Shown here: positions 1-5,615 of the stretch, in pieces
How positions within the stretch are numbered: position 1 is the stretch's first letter
Layout: each line of letters begins with the position of its first letter
Assembly (NCBI GenBank): GCA_047632015.1
Contig: JBLIBC010000124.1
Location: 1 to 7,539 of the forward strand
Direction: 5' to 3'
Length of the DNA stretch: 7,539 bases
Origin: JBLIAZ01 sp047632015
GTDB lineage: Bacteria; Bacteroidota; Bacteroidia; Flavobacteriales_C; GCA-002722245
Notes under the pieces: model-generated
Told to the model about the DNA's origin: nothing
What the model saw: only the letters and a program-made list of their open reading frames with translations
The model's database searches: none
Made by a program: the position numbers and the translations under genes

Positions 1-98
1 AAAACTACGAACTTGCTGCAATAAACTGTGAAAAACATTACCAACAACATTTTTCCCAAGCAAAATTTACCAGCACTCTTTTACAAGTAATAGACTAA
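1..98 (+). CDS. C-terminal fragment of a probable glycosyltransferase (5' end outside window)
   Basis: An open frame enters from the left edge (first full codon at base 3) and ends at TAA 96-98, giving 31 residues that begin NYELAAINCEKHYQQHFS and end LLQVID. The pattern of a short helix, then an asparagine/basic stretch, then a HFS-type motif and a final amphipathic helix resembles the extreme C-terminus of GT-B glycosyltransferases of the GT4 type, where a phrase like 'N...HYEEHFS...F...LL' closes the protein. That resemblance is from memory of the family and rests on few residues. The frame converges on the minus-strand methyltransferase gene with 37 nt between the two stops. A glycosyltransferase fits the surface-glycan content of the rest of the window. 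The start, catalytic region and full length cannot be seen. It could be a chance open frame, but the composition reads like real protein. Confidence 0.5.
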   Translation, partial: NYELAAINCEKHYQQHFSQAKFTSTLLQVID

Positions 99-135
99 GG
101 TCAAGTTAAAATTGATTTGAAAACCAAGGAAGTAG

Positions 136-1014
136 CTACTGTTTTTTTGCAGAAATTATCACAGTATATCCTTGCATTTGACCAGGACTTTTCTTCATCA
201 GTTTCCTTCTTTTAAGTTCCTGAAAAACTTTTTGCGGATCCTTAAGGTATTTTCTCACATACTGACCAACCGTCCGCTTATCCTGTTTCGTAGTTTCAGC
301 CCCGGTTAAAAATTGAATCTGCTTGTAGTTGAATTGCTCCAAATAACTTCTTAAACTTTCCATGGAGAAATAGTAGTTGTGATCCACATGCCACAAGTGC
401 CACTTTTCCTTTTGTACTAAAAAATCAACTGAATCAATGTTTACCGTTTCAATAATTAAAATACCATCCTTTTTTAACAGCTTGGTTACTTCGTTCAAGA
501 TGCCTTTAGCGTCCGACACATGTTCTAATACATCCCAAAGGGTTATGACATCAAACGAAGACTCCTCAAAACCCTCGAAACTCTCTTTAAGATCAATTTT
601 AAAGAGCTTTTTTGCGCTTTCTCTAGCCTCTGTTGATAATTCTGTGCCTATTGCATCCCAGCCTCTTTCTTTGGCTTCTTTCATGAAATGACCCTGGCCA
701 GCTCCTACATCCAATAATTTTTTGCCAATTGGATTTAGTTTCTCAATTGCCTCAATCTTTAATCTCGACTGATATAGTTTTTTATCGTGGTCTCTGTAAT
801 ACTCATGATCCGAGAATTCCTCGTGCCCAGCATATGCTTTGTTAAAATAATCTTCTCCCTTTTTTGGATCTGGTCTCGGTGATAAAAAAATAAACCCGCA
901 CTCTTCACATTTTACAGCACTTAAAACCTCATTAGTTAAATAACACTTTGGTTGCATGAATGAAGAAAAATTCTTGCTTCCACAACAGTTACATTCGTTA
1001 ATTGCTATTTCCAT
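136..1014 (-). CDS. Class I SAM-dependent methyltransferase with N-terminal cysteine (zinc-type) module
   Basis: The protein has 292 residues. Residues 8-39 carry two cysteine pairs (C8/C11 and C36/C39, as CNCCGS and KCEECGF), the zinc-ribbon-like lead-in common in methyltransferases of sugar and surface-glycan clusters. The Rossmann-fold SAM site follows: motif I LLDVGAGQGHF at about 100-110, the acidic residue ending strand 2 at E125 (GTELS), FDVITLWDVLEHV at about 154-166, and LLKKDGILIIETVN at about 179-192. HVDHNYYFSMESL at about 209-221 matches the 'H..H..yFs..sL' segment typical of the Methyltransf_23 type. The tail (about 245-292) is lysine/arginine rich. ATG 1012-1014 is chosen because the cysteine module starts right after it; there is no Shine-Dalgarno, as usual in Bacteroidota. 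The gene stands alone, 168 nt after the HTTM-DCC gene and behind a candidate terminator. It probably methylates a small molecule or glycan (O- or C-methylation). The substrate is not deducible, and a quinone or lipid methyltransferase is an alternative. Confidence 0.88.
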   Translation of the reverse strand: MEIAINECNCCGSKNFSSFMQPKCYLTNEVLSAVKCEECGFIFLSPRPDPKKGEDYFNKAYAGHEEFSDHEYYRDHDKKLYQSRLKIEAIEKLNPIGKKLLDVGAGQGHFMKEAKERGWDAIGTELSTEARESAKKLFKIDLKESFEGFEESSFDVITLWDVLEHVSDAKGILNEVTKLLKKDGILIIETVNIDSVDFLVQKEKWHLWHVDHNYYFSMESLRSYLEQFNYKQIQFLTGAETTKQDKRTVGQYVRKYLKDPQKVFQELKRRKLMKKSPGQMQGYTVIISAKKQ

Positions 1015-1103
1015 CGTTATTGTTAGTCATTAAATAATATTAGTGCTTGATAAGGCTCTTTTCTTGCTCGTACAGACCAAAAAAGAAAATATCAGCTATA
1101 AAT

Positions 1104-1128
1104 AAAAAAGCTTTTTTTGCAAAAAAAA
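1104..1128. repeat. Alternating A/T tracts forming two overlapping palindromes
   Basis: Six A, GC, seven T, GC and eight A follow one another. This creates two perfect palindromes that share the T tract: AAAAAAGCTTTTTT at 1104-1117 and a 16-bp one at 1112-1127. Phased A tracts of this kind curve DNA. As RNA, the arms could pair in alternative ways just downstream of the candidate terminator hairpin. It lies in the gap between the HTTM-DCC gene and the methyltransferase gene. No function is demonstrated. Confidence 0.5.
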
Positions 1129-1144
1129 TATTTCGCTCACGAAA
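1121..1144 (-). terminator. Candidate intrinsic terminator after the HTTM-DCC gene
   Basis: Read on the minus strand, the transcript has TTTCG, loop TGAG, then CGAAA (plus coordinates 1131-1144), followed by TA and eight T (1121-1128). The hairpin begins 39 nt after the TAA stop of the HTTM-DCC gene (1183-1185) and ahead of the methyltransferase gene, which is where an operon end would be expected. The stem is only 5 bp with two G-C pairs, so the hairpin is weak, but the eight-T tract is strong. If active, it separates the methyltransferase from the upstream unit. Confidence 0.45.
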
Positions 1145-1182
1145 CAAAACTATAAACTTAATAACAAGGTTCTTAGAGATGC

Positions 1183-2550
1183 TTAAAGTAATCTTATTTT
1201 TTTTCGCAAATTACTCGGCGGCACTAAACAACTGTTCTCATCGGTTTTAGACCTCAAAATGGCCACAACATCATATGTCAAATTGGCCACAAAAGGACTA
1301 AGTAGGTACGCAAAACGCAGGAACACTTGTTTCTTGCTTAATTTGTACAACAAATAAGTTATCGCATCTGCTTTAATTTTAACTTTTTCACAATTTTCAA
1401 ATTTTTCAAGAACCACTACGGAATCAATAGTAGTCAAATCTGAATATTGATTAATAATTTTTTTAAAGTAATCTTCACTTTGTGCTGAAATCACCAAATT
1501 ATCCGGCAAATCAAACTTTGACATTTTCATTAAAAACTTGTTACAGGTGATGCAGTCTCCATCATAAAACACAATCAGCTCTTTTGGTTCTTCGACTACA
1601 AAACGATTTTTGATTTGTTTTAAAATAAATCTTACATCTCCAGACAAATCTCCACTTGCTTCGGTAAATGGGCTGAACATTATAAACAAACCTACCACCA
1701 CAATCTGCGTTGTAAAATCAGCACCAACAGTAAGTAATATCACAGCGTGAAGCACAATTAATAAAAAGCCCCATATGCGGTGTAAGTGGTTTTTAAAAAT
1801 GATATATACTGCTAATAGCTCAACAAAATATCCGACCAACAACATAAAGGAAAAAAAATAAGTAGAATGGTTTAAAATATATTCTGTAAAAAAATAATTT
1901 AAGTCAAAGGCCATCATTGTCTTAGACAAATTTATTCCTAAACTTTCATCTGAAAACACAGACAAGGACCCACCCAAAAGTTGTTTTATCGTACCTGCTA
2001 TTTTAAAAAAACCTGAAGAAAAATAACCTAAAAACATGAACGCTTGAATACCAAAAACCACTTTTAAGGTCTCAACTTTACGAGAAAGATGTCTTGCAGA
2101 TGGTAAAAATATTAACAAAAAAGAGGCAATAAGCACAAGGTGCATAAAGTGATCAATTTTTCCAAAAGAAGAAATAAAAGAAACGTATAAAAACAACGAT
2201 AAAAACACCAAAACCCGAACCAATTTTGATTTCTGAAAAAACAGCATACCCACCATACTAGCAAAAAAATAAAACAATAAAACGCCTCTTACTGCATATT
2301 CCCAGTCCAAATAATGGAGCCATTTCACACTCCAAATAGGCAAAAATAAATGCTCAGACCTTAGCAGTAGGTCCCATTCGGGAAACATAGCGAAAGGACT
2401 AAACGTTTGTACAGAAAAAACAAAAAGAAGAAAATAAAAGATAGAAATTATGTTCATTGCTCTGTCATATCTCTTATCAACATGATGTGACAAAAAAGAC
2501 CTGCCGTTTTTAATCGACAATTCCCAAAAAGATTTTAAAATGACGTTCAT
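1183..2550 (-). CDS. HTTM-like polytopic membrane protein fused to a DCC1-like (DUF393) thiol-disulfide oxidoreductase domain
   Basis: The protein has 455 residues in two parts. Residues 1-300 form a membrane domain with about eight hydrophobic segments (near 33-50, 86-105, 110-128, 134-150, 164-182, 229-252, 257-276, 279-295), resembling the HTTM domain distantly related to vitamin-K-dependent gamma-carboxylase. Residues 324-455 are a DCC1-like domain: IVFYDGDCITCNKFL holds the diagnostic YDGxCxxC (C333, C336), and the family's closing 'C..P...+R' is present from C441. All four cysteines (333, 336, 387, 441) lie in this domain; the membrane part has none. Basic loops at about 106-112, 151-163 and 253-258 suggest, by the positive-inside rule, that the redox domain is cytoplasmic (inference). 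ATG 2548-2550 overlaps the upstream stop by one base (TAATG), implying translational coupling to the 140-residue gene. It probably does thiol-disulfide chemistry at the inner membrane; the substrate is unknown. The DCC assignment is firm, the HTTM label moderate. Confidence 0.82.
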   Translation of the reverse strand: MNVILKSFWELSIKNGRSFLSHHVDKRYDRAMNIISIFYFLLFVFSVQTFSPFAMFPEWDLLLRSEHLFLPIWSVKWLHYLDWEYAVRGVLLFYFFASMVGMLFFQKSKLVRVLVFLSLFLYVSFISSFGKIDHFMHLVLIASFLLIFLPSARHLSRKVETLKVVFGIQAFMFLGYFSSGFFKIAGTIKQLLGGSLSVFSDESLGINLSKTMMAFDLNYFFTEYILNHSTYFFSFMLLVGYFVELLAVYIIFKNHLHRIWGFLLIVLHAVILLTVGADFTTQIVVVGLFIMFSPFTEASGDLSGDVRFILKQIKNRFVVEEPKELIVFYDGDCITCNKFLMKMSKFDLPDNLVISAQSEDYFKKIINQYSDLTTIDSVVVLEKFENCEKVKIKADAITYLLYKLSKKQVFLRFAYLLSPFVANLTYDVVAILRSKTDENSCLVPPSNLRKKIRLL

Positions 2551-2972
2551 TATCTAATTTGTTTTACTACTTCTACTTCAAATTTTCCATCACGCTCTGC
2601 CTGAATGTATCCTCCAGAAATTTTAACTACCGCAACCGAACTTGTCTTACCAATAATGTGATCATACTCTGAAATATCAACAAATTTGTCCAGCTTGACC
2701 GCTCGAGCTACCTTTTGAGTTAACGATTTACAATATTTTCTTTCTAGCTCATTTAAAGAACTATTACGGAACAATAAAAAAGTTTCATCTTCCATTCCTT
2801 GATTAATTAACAAATCATATGTCTCAAAATTATTATCAACTGTAGAATATAATCTGAAGGAAAAAAAGGGAAATATTTCACCCTGTTCTTTTTTTAAAAA
2901 GGGGTAATAAGCTACTACAAAATAGAAAATCAGGAAGCTTGGTATAAAATAATACAGAAAACTTTTTCTCAT
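2550..2972 (-). CDS. Small membrane-anchored protein of unknown function
   Basis: I cannot assign a family to this 140-residue protein. Residues 1-3 (MRK) precede one hydrophobic segment at about 5-24, read as an uncleaved signal anchor because no convincing signal-peptidase site follows. The remaining ~115 residues are soluble and mixed-charge, likely periplasmic. A FPFFSFRLYS stretch at about 34-43 sits just after the membrane segment. There is one cysteine (C81, in KYCKSL). The C-terminal third (about 110-138) alternates as beta strands (SVAVVKISG, FEVEVVKQ). ATG 2970-2972 is followed at once by the anchor, and no Shine-Dalgarno precedes it. The stop TAA overlaps the start of the HTTM-DCC gene (TAATG), so the two are co-translated and probably work together, for instance as an accessory subunit or substrate (inference). 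The gene starts 101 nt after the deacetylase-like gene, so it may have its own promoter. Confidence 0.75.
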   Translation of the reverse strand: MRKSFLYYFIPSFLIFYFVVAYYPFLKKEQGEIFPFFSFRLYSTVDNNFETYDLLINQGMEDETFLLFRNSSLNELERKYCKSLTQKVARAVKLDKFVDISEYDHIIGKTSSVAVVKISGGYIQAERDGKFEVEVVKQIR

Positions 2973-3012
2973 AACATCAACAACAAATTATAACTAAAGA
3001 TAAAACTACATT

Positions 3013-3026
3013 CATAATTAATTATG
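3013..3026. other. 14-bp perfect palindrome in the gap before the small membrane-protein gene
   Basis: CATAATTAATTATG is a perfect inverted repeat with no spacer, centred about 48 bp upstream of the ATG at 2972. The surrounding gap (2973-3073) is very AT-rich, so a chance origin is quite possible. Its place between two transcription-unit candidates would suit an operator for a dimeric regulator. I found no convincing promoter boxes to anchor it: the closest to the Bacteroidota TAnnTTTG box is TAGTTTTA on the minus strand (3001-3008), without a TTG at proper spacing. Confidence 0.3.
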
Positions 3027-3073
3027 CTACTATCAATTGACTTTTATCAGTTTTCAATAAAATGTCTAGTTGT

Positions 3074-4342
3074 CTAAAGTGAGAGTCGCCCCTCTTGTAC
3101 TATATTAATCAATTTTTCATACATAGCTGTAAAGCCTTTGTATTTTTGATCTGTGAAAACAGAATTATGAAACAGCACCGAAAATGAAATATTTAATTCA
3201 TTGTACAAAGTTTCAACTTCTTTCACAACGCCTTCTTTCCCTTTCCAAGAGGTATCGTTTAAATAATGATGCAATGTCCCGTCCATAAAGTACAATGGTA
3301 CCTCTAATACTTTAGAGGCCCTATTTTCATCAAATCGGTACAAATGAAAGGGTGTTGCGATACTATTTCTAAAACCATAATGTTCTGCAAACCCAAGGGA
3401 ATAATCTTCTTTTATTTGTAATTCTTCGTGGATTTTATTCGTTTGTTTCACATTATATTTTAGGTAGTGCTGACGAACTATTTTCTCGGATGAAGGATAC
3501 AATTTTATCAACTTTTCTAATTGCTTGGAAAAATTTTCCTTGTTATTGTATGTCTCAAACCCAGGGTGTAAACCAATTCTTTGACTTTTGTCCAAGTCAA
3601 GGGCCAGTAAATTTTTTAAATCATAGTCTGCATCATCATGGCTTTTTTCAGTCATCATGAAGCTGATCGCAGGTAAGTTATTTTTTTTGTCAATCCCTTG
3701 CATTTTAAGCAGCGCTAAGTGATAAGAATCCTTGTTCCCTAAGATCTTTCCCAAAGCTGCATTAACACTCTTAAAAACACCCTTAAAGGATGGGTTCTTA
3801 ATAAAATAGCCAATGTCTTCGAACCAACCTGAACGGACTTGATCAATATCATGGGTAAATATTACATTACTGTCAAACCTTTTTGCTTTACATTCCAAAC
3901 CTTTTTCCAGTATTACTTGGGCTAAAAATTCAAAATATATAGTAACTGCTGGAATTTTCACAAAATCAAATTTGTGCTGTAAAGAGCAGCTATAAGGAAA
4001 ACGATCTTGTTTGTCCGTGCTTTCGCACATCCACTCTTGCCACCCGGATAAAAGCAAAAAAGAATTTAAAAATACATCAAACTGTACTTTTCCTTGCTTC
4101 ACTACTTCCTTTTCTTGGTAGTTCTCAGAAGCAAAAAAAACAGGTGCATGAAATGATTTAAAATTAACCCGTCCAACAGGCTTTAAAGTGTTTAAATTTA
4201 ACAACTCTTCTATTTCGTTTTCACTGCTTTCACATAAAGTTTTGAGCTCTTCCAAGCTAATCTTTGGCCCATCAAAACACAGGCAAAACTGTTCATATAC
4301 ATAAATAATCACTTGGTTATATGTGGGTAATAAATTACTCAC
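3074..4342 (-). CDS. Polysaccharide-deacetylase-like (NodB/CE4-related) protein with N-terminal DUF7033-type domain
   Basis: The protein has 422 residues. The N-terminal ~150 residues match the DUF7033 type seen before NodB-like domains in Bacteroidota, with a 'DRFPYS.SL.HK' stretch at about 113-124 and IPAVTIYFEFL at about 130-140. The catalytic-like domain starts with VIFTHDIDQVR (T163, H164, D165, D167), in place of the classical TFDD, and continues with GLHPGFETY (257-265), RQHYLKY (290-296), a GFRNSIATPF segment (323-332), MDGTL (353-357) and FHNSVF (391-396). These match uncharacterised CE4-like proteins rather than proven deacetylases; the classical HxxxH second motif is reduced to one histidine (H259). 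It probably acts on N- or O-acetyl groups of a surface glycan, but activity is unproven. The start is GTG (4340-4342), with an in-frame TGA immediately upstream, so no earlier start exists. It overlaps the glycosyltransferase stop by 8 nt (GTGAGTAA), implying coupling. There is no signal peptide, so it is likely cytoplasmic. Confidence 0.85.
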   Translation of the reverse strand: MSNLLPTYNQVIIYVYEQFCLCFDGPKISLEELKTLCESSENEIEELLNLNTLKPVGRVNFKSFHAPVFFASENYQEKEVVKQGKVQFDVFLNSFLLLSGWQEWMCESTDKQDRFPYSCSLQHKFDFVKIPAVTIYFEFLAQVILEKGLECKAKRFDSNVIFTHDIDQVRSGWFEDIGYFIKNPSFKGVFKSVNAALGKILGNKDSYHLALLKMQGIDKKNNLPAISFMMTEKSHDDADYDLKNLLALDLDKSQRIGLHPGFETYNNKENFSKQLEKLIKLYPSSEKIVRQHYLKYNVKQTNKIHEELQIKEDYSLGFAEHYGFRNSIATPFHLYRFDENRASKVLEVPLYFMDGTLHHYLNDTSWKGKEGVVKEVETLYNELNISFSVLFHNSVFTDQKYKGFTAMYEKLINIVQEGRLSL

Positions 4343-5615
4343 TCACCAAAGTGTTTAATAATTCAGTGTATTTTTTAGCCAAATTTTTCCTGCTATATTC
4401 CTCAATTCCGGTTGAGTTAATTTCTAATCGATTTTCTTTAAATTTTTCAAAACTTCCTAGTAAATGCTTTTTTAACTGTTTGTGTTGAGTATAAGAAAAC
4501 ATTTGGCCTGAAGCTGTTTTTGTTAAAATTTCAGCTGCATCACCATCCAAAGGACCTATTGCAATAATTGGTCTTTTAACGGAAATATATTCAAAGAATT
4601 TCCCTGTTAAAATACCTTTGCTGTTTGGTGTATCATTAATAAGCAACAGCAACATTTGACTTCTAGATTGAACATTTAAAGACTCTTGATTGCTCACGCT
4701 GTTACCAAAGTCCACATATTCCGTTACTCCGTTTTTAATTACGGAGATTTTAATCTCCCCATCAACATTTCCAATTAATTGAATTTTACAGCACTTAGCA
4801 AATTCATCATTCTCTTGTGTTAATTCCGCTAAAACTTTCCACAACAATTCAGGATTTCTGCTTTTTCCTAAACGCCCCATGTGAGTAATAGTAAATTGTT
4901 GATCAAGCTTTTGACAGTTTATTTGTAAATCAAAACCGTTAGTTATTACTTCAGTTGTTTTAGCTCCTAAGGTTTTCATTTCACTCCCCATTGTTTTTCC
5001 TATTGTTACCACTACGTCCGCAGAGTTTAAAACAGCTTTTTCCAAACGCCTGTGCTTTGCGTCCGCCCATGCGCGTAATTTTAGGTCCTTGTAAAAATCA
5101 ATGTTAGTCCAAGGGTCTCTAAAGTCAGCAATCCAAGGAAGCTTAAACTTCTCTTTCAATTTAAAGGCTATCAGATGTGCACTATGAGGAGGTCCGGTTG
5201 AAATTATAACATCTACTTTATGAGAATCTAAATAAGTAGATAGTGTTTTAACGGAAGGCTTTATCCAAAATTTTCTAGCATCTGGAATAAAAAAATTACC
5301 CCGTATCGCGATTGCCAATTTTTGACCTAGACTCGGCTTGTCGGACACGAATCCTGAACTTAAGTTTGCCTCTTTTCCAGCACCCATTTTTCGCAAAAAC
5401 CTTGATGGTTCCCAAATTTTACCTTTAATAACGGGAATATCTTTAACCTCATCATCAAATGAACGATCCACAATTGGGTATTCTGGGTTTTCAGGAATGA
5501 ATACTATTGGATCCCACCCAAATTCTTTAAAATATTTAGACATTTTAACCCATCGTTGAACTCCACCCCCTCCTGAAGGCGGCCAATAATAACTAACAAT
5601 TAAAACCTTAAGCAT
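4335..5615 (-). CDS. Glycosyltransferase, GT-B fold, GT4-like
   Basis: This is a 426-residue protein of normal length for GT4. The N-terminal Rossmann half opens with VLIVSYYWPPSGGGGVQRW (4-22), the glycine-rich loop of this family, and contains DVIISTGPPHSAH (135-147) and WIADFRDPWTN (161-171), a typical acceptor-side segment. The C-terminal half begins near VITNGFD (223-229) and carries HMGRLGKSRNPELL (245-258), then KGILTGKFFEYISVKRPIIA at about 333-352, where the donor-binding K..EY and glycine/proline pattern lies. No membrane segment or signal peptide is visible, so it should work at the cytoplasmic face of the inner membrane, moving a sugar from a nucleotide donor to a glycan or lipid acceptor; neither can be named. 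ATG 5613-5615 is fitted by the family start. It overlaps the YfhO stop by 8 nt (ATGCTTAA) and the deacetylase-like start by 8 nt, placing it in the middle of a three-gene coupled operon. Confidence 0.9.
   Translation of the reverse strand: MLKVLIVSYYWPPSGGGGVQRWVKMSKYFKEFGWDPIVFIPENPEYPIVDRSFDDEVKDIPVIKGKIWEPSRFLRKMGAGKEANLSSGFVSDKPSLGQKLAIAIRGNFFIPDARKFWIKPSVKTLSTYLDSHKVDVIISTGPPHSAHLIAFKLKEKFKLPWIADFRDPWTNIDFYKDLKLRAWADAKHRRLEKAVLNSADVVVTIGKTMGSEMKTLGAKTTEVITNGFDLQINCQKLDQQFTITHMGRLGKSRNPELLWKVLAELTQENDEFAKCCKIQLIGNVDGEIKISVIKNGVTEYVDFGNSVSNQESLNVQSRSQMLLLLINDTPNSKGILTGKFFEYISVKRPIIAIGPLDGDAAEILTKTASGQMFSYTQHKQLKKHLLGSFEKFKENRLEINSTGIEEYSRKNLAKKYTELLNTLVSE

Noticed and set aside
99..147. 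Possible bidirectional terminator between the two converging stops (AGTAGCTACT followed by a T tract)
   Set aside because: The palindrome has no room for a loop, leaving about 3 bp of stem, and the T tract encodes the lysines at the methyltransferase C-terminus.
437..691. Plus-strand open frame of 84 codons
   Set aside because: It is antisense to the SAM-binding core of the methyltransferase and looks like a shadow, with serine-rich low-information content.
1145..1152. TAGTTTTG on the minus strand, a perfect match to the Bacteroidota -7 box TAnnTTTG
   Set aside because: There is no TTG 17-23 nt upstream (the nearest is 12 nt away), and the candidate terminator lies directly downstream, which would stop its transcript. 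It is likely chance in AT-rich DNA.
1047..1250. Plus-strand open frame of 67 codons starting with TTG
   Set aside because: It runs antisense over the end of the HTTM-DCC gene and through the AT-rich gap. Its lysine/phenylalanine-heavy composition follows from the A/T tracts, and it has no recognisable motif.
3036..3062. A/T-only hairpin (TTTTAT / ATAAAA) just after the deacetylase-like gene on the minus strand
   Set aside because: The stem has no G-C pair and no T tract follows, so it does not support a terminator.
5338..5559. Plus-strand open frame of 73 codons
   Set aside because: It lies wholly antisense within the glycosyltransferase gene, whose conserved N-terminal coding explains the sequence.
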